Notes: generated from the sequence alone by a model not told the origin. Shown: positions 26,945 to 40,693, counted from the first letter of the stretch. The stretch: 64,000 nt of DNA from Prado023 sp963700395 (GCA_963700395.1 CAVOXI010000003.1:248001-312000), one strand, 5' to 3'. Made by a program: numbers and translations.

Positions 26945-28135
26945 ATGTCCCTCTCCCCCCTTGTTGAGCCCGCTGCCTCGCTGTCCGTGGAGGAGGTGCG
27001 CCGGTACTCCCGGCACCTGATCATCCCGGATGTCGCGATGGCGGGGCAGAAGCGACTCAAGGCCGCGAAGGTCCTGGTGGTGGGCGCCGGCGGGCTGGGT
27101 TCGCCCGCCCTGATGTACCTGGCGGCTGCCGGAGTGGGCACGCTGGGGGTGATCGACTACGACACGGTGGATGAGTCGAACCTGCAGCGCCAGATCATCC
27201 ACGGCCAGTCTGATGTGGGGCGGTCGAAGGCGGAGTCGGCGCGCGACAGCGTCCGGGAGATCAACCCGCTGATCTCCGTGGTGCTGCACACCGAGCGGCT
27301 GGACTCCTCGAACGTCATGGAGATCTTCGCCCAGTACGACCTGATCGTGGACGGCACGGACAACTTCGCCACGCGGTACCTGGTCAACGACGCGTGCGTG
27401 CTGCTGGGCAAGCCGTACGTGTGGGGGTCGATCTACCGGTTCGACGGTCAGGCGTCGGTGTTCTGGGCCGAGCACGGCCCCTGCTACCGGTGCCTGTACC
27501 CGGAGCCGCCGCCGCCGGGGATGGTGCCCTCCTGCGCGGAGGGCGGGGTGCTCGGGGTGCTGTGCGCGTCGATCGGGTCGATCCAGGTCACCGAGGCGAT
27601 CAAGCTGCTGACTGGGATCGGGGAGCCGCTGCTCGGCCGGCTGATGATCTATGACGCGCTGGAGATGACCTACCGCACCGTGAAGGTCCGCAAGGACCCC
27701 AGCTGCGCGGTGTGCGGCGAGAACCCCACGGTCACCGAGCTGATCGACTATGAGGCGTTCTGCGGGTCGGTCTCGGAGGAGGCGTCCGAGGCGGTCCGGG
27801 GATCCACCATCTCGGTGACCGAGCTGGCCGGCATGCTCGAGGAGCGCGAGTCCGGCGACCGTGACTTCCTGCTCATCGACGTCCGCGAGCCCGCCGAGTG
27901 GGAGATCGTGGCGATCCCCGGAGCGCAGCTCATCCCCAAGGGCGAGTTCCTCTCCGGAGCCGCCCTCGCGGACCTGCCCCAGCACAAGCCCATCGTCGTG
28001 CACTGCAAGAGCGGCATCCGATCCGCGGAGGTCCTCGCAGTGCTCAAGGACGCCGGATTCGCCGACGCCGTCCACGTCGGCGGTGGCATCGTGGCCTGGG
28101 TCAACCAGATCGAGCCCGACAAGCCCAGCTACTGA
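26945..28135 (+). CDS. moeZ: Adenylyltransferase/sulfurtransferase MoeZ
   Basis: A 396-residue two-domain enzyme. The ThiF/MoeB domain has the nucleotide loop GAGGLGS (47-53), the catalytic Asp in DGTDNFATR (136-144) and a zinc site formed by CYRC (180/183) and CAVC (254/257). The C-terminal rhodanese domain (about 290-396) carries the persulfide cysteine in HCKSGIRS (Cys354). It adenylates the C-terminal Gly-Gly of sulfur-carrier proteins (MoaD/CysO/ThiS type) and transfers sulfur to them for molybdopterin, cysteine or thio-modification pathways. GAAGGA lies just upstream of the ATG. It is monocistronic; its 3' end nearly abuts the convergent hydrolase gene. Confidence 0.9.
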   Translation: MSLSPLVEPAASLSVEEVRRYSRHLIIPDVAMAGQKRLKAAKVLVVGAGGLGSPALMYLAAAGVGTLGVIDYDTVDESNLQRQIIHGQSDVGRSKAESARDSVREINPLISVVLHTERLDSSNVMEIFAQYDLIVDGTDNFATRYLVNDACVLLGKPYVWGSIYRFDGQASVFWAEHGPCYRCLYPEPPPPGMVPSCAEGGVLGVLCASIGSIQVTEAIKLLTGIGEPLLGRLMIYDALEMTYRTVKVRKDPSCAVCGENPTVTELIDYEAFCGSVSEEASEAVRGSTISVTELAGMLEERESGDRDFLLIDVREPAEWEIVAIPGAQLIPKGEFLSGAALADLPQHKPIVVHCKSGIRSAEVLAVLKDAGFADAVHVGGGIVAWVNQIEPDKPSY

Positions 28136-28153
28136 ACCCGGGCGGGATCACGC

Positions 28154-29892
28154 TCAGGAGCTGGCGTCCACGGCCGCCTGGTAGGTCGGCTGGGCCTCCA
28201 GGATCGGGACCAGCTGGTCGGTCTTGGCCGTGGTCCAGCCCTCGGGCTGGGTGATCTGGACCCAGGACTCCAGGTTGGAGCGGTAGGTGTACATGTGGCC
28301 GAACCCCCAGGGGACGTTCCCGGCGCCGGGCAGGTCGAGGGCGACCTGCCACATCGTCACGAGCGGGAACCAGCCCATCTCCGGGGAGATGTCCGGACCG
28401 CGCTGGCCCGGCTCCAGCCAGTCGGGGGACTGGAAGGCCAGATCCGGGGAGAAGAACACCACCGGGTCGGAGTTGTGCTGCAGGTAGACCAGGCGCGTCG
28501 GCCCCCACGGTCCGGGGGTCTTGGCGAAGCCGCTCTGCTCGGCGGTGAAGCGCACGGTGCGCCCGTCGCGGTAGATCGGGCTGCCAGGGCGGGGTGCCGG
28601 GCTCCCGGTTCGGCCATGATCTCCTTGTGCAGCTCGTTGACGAACGGCGGGCCGGACATCAGCGCCCCGTCGATCGGCTCGTTGATGATGCTGATCGAGT
28701 TCAGGACGCTGCCCACGCCGTAGGACCCCAGCGACAACCCGTAGAGGTAGAGCTTGGGCCGGGACTCCTCGGGCAGGGTCGCCCAGTACGCGTGCACGGT
28801 GTCGAAGACGGCCCGTGAGGTCTCCTTGACCGCCTGCTTGTCGGCCAGCAGCGACAGCCAGCTCGGCAGGTAGGAGTACTGGACCCCGGCGATCGCGGTG
28901 TCGCCGTTGAACGCGTACTCGACGGGGTCGACGCCGTTGGGGTCGAGGAAGCCGGTGCCCGTCGTCGTGGCCACGACCAGGACCTTGCGGTCGAACGCCC
29001 CTGAGCGCTTGAGCTCGGCGAGCAGCAGGTCGGCACGCTCCTGCAGGGTCTCGGCCGACTTCAGCCCGACGTAGGCGCGGATCGGCTCCTTTGCCCCCCC
29101 GCCGGAGAACGTGTTGATCTGCTCGGGCCCGGGGGCCCACCCGGTGAAGATCCGGCCCTGCCTGCCCAAGGTGTCCCAGGCCACCAGTGACGCGGGGCTG
29201 CCGGAGCTCTCCGGCCCCAGCGGCTGGGACACCGACGCCGGGGTGTCGGTGTCCCGCACCGAGAACATGATGTTGGCCCCCGCGAAGAAGGCCTTGACCA
29301 GGACGCCGGTCAGCAGGACCCAGAACAGCAGCAGGAGTGCGGTGACGCCGAGCACCCAGGCCAGGCGCCGGGGGAGGTGCCGGCCCAACCAGCGGCCAAC
29401 CTTGCTGAAGAGCACCCGCAGGGATCGGGAGACGAGCAGGACCAGCGCCGCCACGGCGACGGTCGTCAGCATGATCACCGGCCAGCTCGTCGGGGAGGTG
29501 GGCTCCATCCCGAAGAGCTCACGGGTGTCGTTCTGCCAGCCGACCTGCTTCCACACCCCGTTCAGCGTCATCCAGGCGATGAGGGCCACGAGGATGCCGA
29601 ACACGATCGTGCGCGCCCGGCCCCGGAGCTTCGGGATCTCCAGGTAGTCCCAGAGCGCCTTGCCCCCCGCTCCCAGCCCGTAGCCGATCATCAGGGTGAC
29701 GCCGGACACGACGCCCTGCACATACGGGGCTCGCGGCAGCAGCGAGGGCAGCAGGGAGATCGCGAAGAAGAAGGCGCCGACCGTGAGCCCCACGCGGGAG
29801 AACCGCAGGTTGAGGATCTGCCGCGGCCTGCGCTGGACCTCGGGCTGAACCTCAGGAATCTCCATCGGTGGGGCGGTGACCTCAGTGCTCAT
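28154..29892 (-). CDS. Alpha/beta-hydrolase family membrane protein (frameshifted)
   Basis: About 575 residues, matching the actinobacterial membrane hydrolases with an N-terminal five-helix domain and a C-terminal esterase domain (Abhydrolase_9-type). Helices include VGLTVGAFFFAISLLPSLL, GVVSGVTLMIGYGLGAGG and LGVTALLLLFWVLLTGVLV. The catalytic domain has the motif VATTTGTGFLDPNG and the nucleophile elbow YGLSLGSYG. The last 150 residues (IYRDGRTVRFTAEQ..., ending YQAAVDASS) are in another frame; two single-base changes near 28578-28607 restore continuity (PGTPPWQP-like). AAGGA precedes the ATG at 29892. It is divergent from the UvrA-like gene across 140 bp. Confidence 0.75.
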
Positions 29893-30032
29893 CGTCATGT
29901 CCTTCGGCGGGCCTGCCCACGGGCGCGGGTGCGGCGTCGGGGCGAAAAATACCAGCGGTGGGGGAACCTCGCAGACGCGCCTCACGTGGCGCATGTCGAC
30001 TCCAGGGGCAGTCGCTGGGTACGGTCGCGCGC

Positions 30033-32402
<2,370 letters not shown>

Positions 32403-32542
32403 GGGAATCCGCGGCGTGTTCCGCCGCCGCCCGGGGGCGAACCACGCCCCGGACTCATGCGGCCCCTCGTGGACCGGGCAGGCGCACGGCAGGCACTCCA
32501 GCCACGGCGAACACTAGGCTCGTGGACGTCGAAGGAGCCCAC

Positions 32543-33520
32543 GTGTCCACTGTCCCCGAGCAGCTCGGGCGGGTGCCCGCTGCGCCCGGTCCGGTCTCCC
32601 TGCCCGCAGGTGATGTGCCCCTGCCGTCCGGAGTGCAGTACGCGCTGACGTGGGGCGACCAGGAGGCAGTCGTCACGGAGGTGGGCGCGGCCCTGCGGTT
32701 GTACCGCGTCGAGGGTCGGGACGTGATCGTGCCGTTCGCCGCCGACGAGATCCCCGGGGCCTACCACGGCGCGGTGCTCGCGCCCTGGCCGAACCGGCTT
32801 CGCGACGGCAAGTACACGTTCGACGGCGTGGACCACCAGGTACCGCTCACCGAGCCTGCGCGGCAGACCGCCCTGCACGGCCTGGTCGTGTGGGAGCGCT
32901 GGACCCCCGTGGAGCAGGAGCCACATCGGATCACCCTGGGGCTGGACCTCGTGCCCACCCCGGGATACCCGTTCCCCCTTCGCACCACGATCTGCTACGA
33001 GCTCACCGATGAGGGCCTCGTGGTGACGCTGACCGCCAACAACCTGGGCCTGCGCGATGCGCCCTACGGAGCCGGCTTCCACCCGTGGCTGTCACCCGGG
33101 GCCGGGACCCTGGACGAATGCCTCCTCAGCCTCGACGCCGACTCGTGGGTCCCGACCGACGACCGGCTGCTGCCCATCGGGCGCGTGCCCGTGCCTGCGC
33201 ACATGGACTTCCGTACCGGGCGCCTCCTCGGCGACCTGCAGCTCGATGACGCCTTCGTCGATGCCACGTTCCACGACGGGCTGTCGTGGCTGCGACTGAC
33301 CGGTCCGGACGGCCGGACCGCAGCCGTGTGGATGGACTCCAGCTGCACAAGCTGGCAGCTGTGCACCGGCGACGGGGTGGGGACCCCGGAGCAACGACGC
33401 ACCGGGCTCGCCGCGGAGCCGATGACCTGCATCGCCGACGCGTTCCGCACCGGTGAGGACCTGATCCGGCTGCGCCCCGGCCAGGAGCACACGGTTCGCT
33501 GGGGGATGCGGCTCCTCTGA
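32543..33520 (+). CDS. Aldose 1-epimerase family protein
   Basis: A 325-residue galactose-mutarotase-fold protein. Landmarks: LAPWPNRLRDGKYTFDG (the NR of the substrate pocket), LHGLVVWERW (His), GAGFHPWLSPG (catalytic His) and AAEPMTCIADAF with the catalytic-base Glu. It interconverts sugar anomers. AAGGAG lies 5 nt before the GTG at 32543, so this is favoured over the in-frame GTG at 32522, which overlaps the likely -10 (TAGGCT, 32514). Monocistronic between two + strand genes. Confidence 0.85.
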   Translation: MSTVPEQLGRVPAAPGPVSLPAGDVPLPSGVQYALTWGDQEAVVTEVGAALRLYRVEGRDVIVPFAADEIPGAYHGAVLAPWPNRLRDGKYTFDGVDHQVPLTEPARQTALHGLVVWERWTPVEQEPHRITLGLDLVPTPGYPFPLRTTICYELTDEGLVVTLTANNLGLRDAPYGAGFHPWLSPGAGTLDECLLSLDADSWVPTDDRLLPIGRVPVPAHMDFRTGRLLGDLQLDDAFVDATFHDGLSWLRLTGPDGRTAAVWMDSSCTSWQLCTGDGVGTPEQRRTGLAAEPMTCIADAFRTGEDLIRLRPGQEHTVRWGMRLL

Positions 33521-33615
33521 CCAGTCGCCCGGTGAGGGCAGCCCTGGGCTCCTGCGCGGCGGTCGGAACGCCCGGGGAGGATCCTGGGTACCCCGATTCC
33601 TGAGAGACTGGCCCC

Positions 33616-35301
<1,686 letters not shown>

Positions 35302-35350
35302 GCGCCCGGGGGGTCGCGGTCGCGCGGGGGCAGTCTCCCCACCCCTGGGC

Positions 35351-35443
35351 GGTCGGTCCCCCTGGACGGTCGGTCCGGAGTCTCCCCTGGGCGGTCGGTC
35401 CCCCTGGACGGTCGGTCCGGATCCCCTGCCCGGACGGTCGGTC
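35351..35443. repeat. GGTCGGTCC tandem array
   Basis: GGTCGGTCC occurs five times (35351, 35368, 35393, 35410, 35435). The first four form two copies of a 42-bp unit. The array lies in the 264-base spacer between convergent RNase J and NagA genes, next to a dispersed hairpin element. No coding potential. Confidence 0.8.
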
Positions 35444-35473
35444 CGGATTTCCGAGCGTTCGGCGTCCCAAAGG

Positions 35474-35516
35474 CGGACGAACCTGGGATCGGTCCGCGCG
35501 AAAGTGGACCGATCGG
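35474..35516 (-). repeat. Dispersed hairpin element, copy A (terminator-like)
   Basis: CGGACGAACCTGGG is followed by a perfect 9-bp inverted repeat GATCGGTCC / GGACCGATC around the loop GCGCGAAAGT. It lies about 50 bp past the 3' end of nagA. Related elements occur at 40830-40890 and 41575-41632, each just past the 3' end of a minus-strand gene. Termination is the simplest role. Confidence 0.6.
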
Positions 35517-35565
35517 GCAGGGGCGTGCCGGCTGGGCGCGCTTCCGGCTGGGGCGTCGGCGGCGC

Positions 35566-36723
35566 TCAGCGGCCCTCGTCGGTGACCGCTACCTCCTGGC
35601 CGCCGATCCACACCCTGCGGGGGAACCAGTCGGCGTCCCACCAGACGAGGTCTGCCAGCGCCCCCGGGGCGATCCGGCCGATGTCCGTGCGCTTCAACGA
35701 CCTGGCGGCGACCTCGGTGCAGGAGGCCAGCACCGTGGCCGGGTCCATCCCGGCGGCGACCATCCGGCGGATGCCCTCGTCGAGCACGATGCCGGCCCCG
35801 GCGATCGTGCCGTTCTCGCGGCGGCCCAGCCCGAAGTCGTCGTTCTCGACCGGCTGACCACCGAACATCAGCGGCGTGTGGTTGGGCAGGCCCGCGGTGA
35901 CGATGGCGTCGGTGACACCCACCGCCCGCCCCGCAGCAGCAGCGAAGACGATCTTCACGGCGGCGGGGTCCACGTGCTGGCCGTCGATGATCGTGCCGAT
36001 GAAGAACCGCTCGTCGGACATGACCGCGCCGGGGACGCCCGGCTCGCGGTGGTTGAACGGGCGCTGCGCGTTGAAGATGTGCGTGGTCATCGTGGCCCCG
36101 GCATCCGCAGCCGCCCAGACCTGCTCGGCGGTGGCGTCCGAATGCCCGACGGAGACCACGATCCCCTCGGCGACCAGCCGCCGGATCGCGTCGAGGGCGT
36201 GGTCGCGCTCAGGGGCCAACGTGACGGTGAGCAGCGTCCTCCTGGTGGCGGGGTGGCTGAGCAGGACATCCAGCGCCTCGTCGGTCGGGTCCAGCATGCA
36301 TTCGGCGCGGTGGGCGCCCTTGCGCGCCTCGGAGATGAACGGGCCCTCGAGGTGCACGCCGAGGATCCGGCACACCGGACTGCCCTGCGCGGCGTCGCGC
36401 GCTGCCTCCGCCCGGTCGAATGCCTCGTTCAGCTCGTCGAGCGGGGCCGTGATGATCGTCGGCTCCAGGCCGGTGACCCCCCGGGCGGCCAGCCCCGCCA
36501 GCACGTGCTCCCACTGCTCCGGTGTGGCGTCGGCGAAGTCCGCACCGAAGGACCCGTTGTTCTGCAGGTCGAGCAGCCCCGGGGTGAGGACGCCCGACCC
36601 GAGGTCGATGTCGGCCGCGGGGTCGTCGCTGACCGACGTGATCCGATCACCCTCGATCGTCAGCGTCCGCGGGCCGATGAGCCGTCCGTCCTCGAGCACC
36701 TCGGGACACCTGATCGTGGTCAT
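35566..36723 (-). CDS. nagA: N-acetylglucosamine-6-phosphate deacetylase
   Basis: A 385-residue amidohydrolase-superfamily enzyme. Motifs: PGLLDLQNNGSFGADF at the barrel start (with Asn replacing the usual HxH, as in GlcNAc6P deacetylases), HLEGPFISEARKGAH with the metal Glu, VSVGHSDATAEQ and TTHIFNAQRPFNHREPG with metal His residues, IIDGQHVDP, and GVTDAIVTAG with the catalytic Asp. It converts GlcNAc-6-phosphate to glucosamine-6-phosphate plus acetate in amino-sugar and cell-wall recycling. No nagB or transporter is nearby. A related sequence family, D-amino-acid or dihydroorotate hydrolases, lacks the LEGPF motif. Confidence 0.9.
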   Translation of the reverse strand: MTTIRCPEVLEDGRLIGPRTLTIEGDRITSVSDDPAADIDLGSGVLTPGLLDLQNNGSFGADFADATPEQWEHVLAGLAARGVTGLEPTIITAPLDELNEAFDRAEAARDAAQGSPVCRILGVHLEGPFISEARKGAHRAECMLDPTDEALDVLLSHPATRRTLLTVTLAPERDHALDAIRRLVAEGIVVSVGHSDATAEQVWAAADAGATMTTHIFNAQRPFNHREPGVPGAVMSDERFFIGTIIDGQHVDPAAVKIVFAAAAGRAVGVTDAIVTAGLPNHTPLMFGGQPVENDDFGLGRRENGTIAGAGIVLDEGIRRMVAAGMDPATVLASCTEVAARSLKRTDIGRIAPGALADLVWWDADWFPRRVWIGGQEVAVTDEGR

Positions 36724-36751
36724 GTGACATCCGCTCCTCTGCCGTCCGGGT

Positions 36752-37150
36752 TCAGTCGCCTGACGCTACCGCCGGCGCAGACCCGGATTCAGCGTGGGCG
36801 CCCTCCCCGATCGACGTGTGTCGATCCGTGCGACTCGCGAGCCAGGCGCCGAGGGCCACACCGACGAGATCGGCGACCACATCTCGGGGATCGCCGGACC
36901 GCTCGGCGAGCAGCCATCCCTGGATGACCTCGCTGAGGGGTGCCTGCAGCGCCATCAGCGCGATGACCCATCCGCGCGGCACTCCGGCCCGGATCAGCGC
37001 GAAGGTCGGCAGGGCGAACACAAGGAGGTGCACGAGCTTGTCCAGCGGCAGGCCGCCGGCGGCGACTGTCGGTGCCCGCGGGACGTAGAGCACAGCGAGC
37101 TGGAGGCCGACGCTGAGCACAGCCATCCAGGCGCGGCCCCGCTGCGACAT
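36752..37150 (-). CDS. VanZ family membrane protein
   Basis: A 132-residue protein with three to four helices and the short VanZ signatures: LPLDKLVHLLVFALPTFAL (DKxxH), PLSEVIQGWLL (SExxQ) and GDPRDVVADLVGVALGAWL (D-x-x-A-D-x-x-G). VanZ proteins confer low-level teicoplanin resistance in enterococci; most homologues have no known role. The start is leaderless by inspection: TAGGCT lies at 37162-37157, 7-12 nt before the ATG. It is divergent from the ClC channel gene. Confidence 0.8.
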   Translation of the reverse strand: MSQRGRAWMAVLSVGLQLAVLYVPRAPTVAAGGLPLDKLVHLLVFALPTFALIRAGVPRGWVIALMALQAPLSEVIQGWLLAERSGDPRDVVADLVGVALGAWLASRTDRHTSIGEGAHAESGSAPAVASGD

Positions 37151-37228
37151 GTGAGGAGCCTACGGGTTCGGGTAGTGTCCCGGCCGTTGACCGCTGCGGC
37201 GGAGCACGTCGGCAGAAGGAGGGACGAG

Positions 37229-38578
37229 ATGCCCCCGACACAGGGCGGCCCGCCCTCGCCGCCGGCCACGGGCCCTGCCGGTGCCCCGCTCACGACCGAG
37301 CAGCCGCCCGGCCCCCCGATCTCGCGACAGATCATCGTGCTCTCCGTGATCGCCGTGGCTGTCGGGCTTCTCGCAGGCATCGGCGCGAGCCTCTTCGTCA
37401 CGGTCGAGCACAGCCTGCAGAGCCTCCTGTGGCAGGACCTTCCCGAAGCCCTGGGCCACGACCAGGCGCCGGTCTGGCTGGTCCTCGGCCTGCTGGTCGC
37501 CGGGGCCCTGATCACGTACCTGGCCGAGAAGCTGCCCGGCGACGGCGGGCACACACCGCTGCATGGGTTCGGGATCGACATCGGGCCACGTGAGATCACC
37601 TCCGTGGTCATCGCCGCCCTGGGCAGCTTGTCCTTCGGCGCCGTCCTCGGCCCGGAGGCGCCGCTCATGGCCATCGGGACGGCCCTCGGGGCGATGGCCT
37701 TCCGCGACCCGAGCAAGCCGATCCGGCAGGTCATGATGATCGTCGGGGCGATGGCCGCGGTCGGGGCCATCTTCGGCAACCCGCTTGTCACCAGCGTGCT
37801 GATGCTGGAGTTCGCACTCCTGGCCGGTCCGCGGATGGCCACGCCGCTGGTCCTCATGCCCGCGCTGGCCGGGATGGCGGCCAGCTACGTCCTGCAGGTC
37901 GGGGTCGAGCAGTGGTCCGGCCTTGGCGAGTCCCAGCTCGCGGTCCCGGGCCTCCCGCCCTACCCCGAGGTCCAGTTCACCGACCTGGCCGTGTCGGTCC
38001 CGCTGGCGATCCTCGTGGCGATCGTCACGATGGGGGCCCGGCTCGGGGCCCTGCGCGTCTCCGGGATGTCCACGGGACGCTCACGGCTTCCCATCATGGT
38101 CGCTGCAGGTGTCGTGGTGGCCCTGGCCGCGATCACCGTGGATGCGATCACCGGCGGTGGGCTCGAGCTCGTCCTGTTCTCCGGGCAGTCGGCGATGACG
38201 GACTACCTGGCCATCACGTCGCTCGGGACCGCCGTCGTCGTCCTGGTGGGGAAGTTCGTGGCCTACACCGCGTCCCTGGGCAGCGGGTTCCGCGGGGGCC
38301 CCATCTTCCCGGCCGTGGCCCTCGGCGTGATCATGGCAACGGGAGCCACCCTGCTCGTCGGGGGCACGTCGGCCTCGGCCCTGGCAGCCGTCGGCATCTC
38401 GGCAGCCACCGCTGCCTGCATGCGGATGCCCTTCACCGCGCTGCTGCTGGGCGTGATGCTCACCTACCCGGCCGGCGGCGCCACGACGGTGCTGGCCATC
38501 GTCGGCACGATTCTCGGGCTCGCCACGCGCCTGGCCGGCGAGCGGTTCGCGCCCACCCTGGCACCCCCCGCGCGCTGA
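37229..38578 (+). CDS. ClC-family chloride channel/antiporter
   Basis: A 449-residue multi-span protein. The anion-pathway motifs are visible: VLGPEAPLMAIGTALG (the GxEGP loop, here GPEAP) and the conserved LGSGFRGGPIFPAVALG (GxFxP loop). The last helices (AAVGISAATAACMRMPFTAL) match the family. The first selectivity loop (GSGIP) is not obvious. A Pro-rich cytosolic N-terminus of about 35 residues precedes the first helix (IIVLSVIAVAVGLLAGIGA). AAGGAGGG lies 6 nt before the ATG at 37229. Upstream frame extensions cross the VanZ gene and are not real. There are no CBS domains. Confidence 0.85.
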   Translation: MPPTQGGPPSPPATGPAGAPLTTEQPPGPPISRQIIVLSVIAVAVGLLAGIGASLFVTVEHSLQSLLWQDLPEALGHDQAPVWLVLGLLVAGALITYLAEKLPGDGGHTPLHGFGIDIGPREITSVVIAALGSLSFGAVLGPEAPLMAIGTALGAMAFRDPSKPIRQVMMIVGAMAAVGAIFGNPLVTSVLMLEFALLAGPRMATPLVLMPALAGMAASYVLQVGVEQWSGLGESQLAVPGLPPYPEVQFTDLAVSVPLAILVAIVTMGARLGALRVSGMSTGRSRLPIMVAAGVVVALAAITVDAITGGGLELVLFSGQSAMTDYLAITSLGTAVVVLVGKFVAYTASLGSGFRGGPIFPAVALGVIMATGATLLVGGTSASALAAVGISAATAACMRMPFTALLLGVMLTYPAGGATTVLAIVGTILGLATRLAGERFAPTLAPPAR

Positions 38579-38705
38579 TCCGACCGGTCGCGAACCCGGG
38601 CCCATCCCGGTGGGCCGGTGCCCCAGGCGCGCGCGTGAGTCGGGGGCGGACATCGCCCACGCCATCGGACCTGTGGCCATTCGTCGACGATGTCCCCGGG
38701 AGGAC

Positions 38706-38755
38706 TTGACGTTTGTTACCGGTGAGTAGCATCATGAGGTTACTGACGGGTAACC
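38706..38755 (+). promoter_or_regulatory. Promoter with two TetR-type operator boxes
   Basis: TTGACG (38706-38711) is a good -35. Downstream lie a perfect inverted repeat GGTTAC-TGACGG-GTAACC (38738-38755) and a weaker copy TTACCGGTGAGTAG (38716-38729), 22-24 bp apart. The TTAC-n6-GTAA pattern resembles operators of TetR-type fatty-acid regulators upstream of acyl-CoA dehydrogenase genes. It lies 54 bp before the start codon. Confidence 0.6.
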
Positions 38756-38808
38756 GCCTGCGTCGGCGCGCACCCAATTCCACCGCAGCGAGAACCGAAG
38801 GAGATCGG

Positions 38809-40656
38809 ATGTCCCACTACAAGGCCAATCTGCGCGACATCGAGTTCAACCTCTTCGAGGTGTTCGGTGCCGCCGACCGGCTGGGCTCCGGCCCGTACGC
38901 CGAGCTCGATGCGGGCACCGTCAAGGAGGTCCTGCGTGAGGTGCGGACCCTGTGCGAGGGCCCGCTGGCCGAGTCGTTCGTGGACGCCGATCGCAACCCG
39001 CCGAAGTACGACCCCAAGACGATGTCGGTCGAGATGCCCGAGACCTTCAAGAAGTCCTACGCCGCGCTGATGGAGTCCGGCTTCTGGCGCTTGGACCTGC
39101 CCGAGCACATGGGCGGATCGGGAGCCCCGCCGTCGGTCCGCTGGTCGGTGGCCGAGATGGTGCTGGGCGCGAACCCCGCCCTCTACATGTACATGTCGGG
39201 CCCCGGCTTCGCCTCCATCGTGGACCACCTCGGCAACGAGGAGCAGAAGGAGTGGGCCCAGATCATGGTCGACCGCGAGTGGGGCGCGACCATGGTGCTC
39301 ACCGAGCCCGACGCGGGCTCCGACGTGGGTGCAGGCACGACGAAGGCGTTCCTCCAGGAGGACGGCTCCTGGCACATCGAGGGCGTGAAGCGCTTCATCA
39401 CCTCCGGTGAGCACGACATGACCGAGAACATCGTCCACCTCGTGCTGGCCCGTCCGGCCAACGTCGAGGGCCTCGGCGGCGTCGGCACCAAGGGCCTGAG
39501 CCTGTTCTTCGTCCCCAAGTACCACTTCGCCGCCGACGGCTCCATCGGCGAGCGCAACGGCGCCTTCGTCACCAACGTCGAGAAGAAGATGGGCCTCAAG
39601 GTCTCCACGACCTGCGAGATCACCTTCGGCCAGAACGGCGTTCCCGCCCAGGGCTGGCTCGTCGGCGACGTGCACGACGGCATCGCCCAGATGTTCAAGG
39701 TCATCGAGTACGCGCGCATGATGGTCGGCACGAAGGCCATCGCCACGCTGTCCACCGGTTACCTGAACTCCCTGGAGTACGCCAAGAGCCGCGTGCAGGG
39801 CGCTGACCTGACCCAGATGATGGACAAGAAGGCGCCGCGGGTCACCATCACCGCGCACCCGGACGTCCGTCGCAGCCTGATGCTGCAGAAGTCCTACGCC
39901 GAGGGCATGCGCGCGCTGGTCCACCTGACGTCCTACTACCAGGACCAGATCCACCTGGCCGAGAACGGCGGCGTGGCTGAGGTCGACGCCGACATGGCCA
40001 CCCGGATCAACGACCTGCTGCTGCCCATCGTCAAGGGCGTCGGCTCCGAGCGCTCCTACGAGCTGCTCGCGACCTCGCTGCAGACCTTCGGAGGATCGGG
40101 CTTCCTGCAGGACTACCCGATCGAGCAGTACATCCGCGACGCCAAGATCGACACCCTGTACGAGGGCACCACGGCGATCCAGGGCCTGGACTTCTTCTTC
40201 CGCAAGATGGTCCGTGACCAGTTCAAGGCCGTGATGTACCTCGGTGGGCAGGTGGCCGAGTTCGTCAAGGGCGACGAGGGCGACTCCCTGACCCACGAGC
40301 GCGAGCTGCTCGGCAAGGCGCTGGAGGACACGCAGGCCGTGATCGGGGTCCTGGGCGGCTGGGCGATGGGCTCGCAGACCAACCCCACCGAGATCTACAA
40401 GGTCGGCCTGAACACGACCCGCCTGCTGATGATGATGGGCGACCTGGTCATCGGCTACCTGCTGCTCAGGCAGGCGGAGGTTGCCGAGAAGGCCCTGGCT
40501 GCCGGCGCGTCGGCCAAGGACGTGCCGTTCTACGAGGGCAAGGTGGCTGCGGCCAAGTGGTTCGCCGCCAACAGGCTGCCCCTGCTCGCCGCCGAGCGGG
40601 CCGTTGCGGAGGCGACGACCGGCGACCTCATGGACGTGCCGGAGGCCGACTTCTAG
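38809..40656 (+). CDS. Acyl-CoA dehydrogenase
   Basis: A 615-residue flavoenzyme of the long FadE5-like type with a C-terminal extension. N-terminal helices (ANLRDIEFNLFEVFG) precede the acyl-CoA dehydrogenase core: WGATMVLTEPDAGSDVG (signature 1), the FAD-contact FITSGEHDM, and LQTFGGSGFLQDYPIEQYIRD with signature 2; the catalytic Glu is expected in DTLYEGTTAIQGLDF. The last 150 residues form the extra helical domain. It oxidises long-chain acyl-CoA in beta-oxidation. AAGGAG is 6 nt before the ATG at 38809, and a two-box TetR-type operator precedes it. Confidence 0.9.
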   Translation: MSHYKANLRDIEFNLFEVFGAADRLGSGPYAELDAGTVKEVLREVRTLCEGPLAESFVDADRNPPKYDPKTMSVEMPETFKKSYAALMESGFWRLDLPEHMGGSGAPPSVRWSVAEMVLGANPALYMYMSGPGFASIVDHLGNEEQKEWAQIMVDREWGATMVLTEPDAGSDVGAGTTKAFLQEDGSWHIEGVKRFITSGEHDMTENIVHLVLARPANVEGLGGVGTKGLSLFFVPKYHFAADGSIGERNGAFVTNVEKKMGLKVSTTCEITFGQNGVPAQGWLVGDVHDGIAQMFKVIEYARMMVGTKAIATLSTGYLNSLEYAKSRVQGADLTQMMDKKAPRVTITAHPDVRRSLMLQKSYAEGMRALVHLTSYYQDQIHLAENGGVAEVDADMATRINDLLLPIVKGVGSERSYELLATSLQTFGGSGFLQDYPIEQYIRDAKIDTLYEGTTAIQGLDFFFRKMVRDQFKAVMYLGGQVAEFVKGDEGDSLTHERELLGKALEDTQAVIGVLGGWAMGSQTNPTEIYKVGLNTTRLLMMMGDLVIGYLLLRQAEVAEKALAAGASAKDVPFYEGKVAAAKWFAANRLPLLAAERAVAEATTGDLMDVPEADF

Positions 40657-40693
40657 GACTCCCGGGCGACCCCCGGGACTCGGAACCCTTCGG

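Noticed and set aside
36794..37228. 145-codon N-terminal extension of the ClC channel
   Set aside because: It runs antisense through the VanZ gene and lacks channel-like sequence; AAGGAGGG directly precedes the ATG at 37229.
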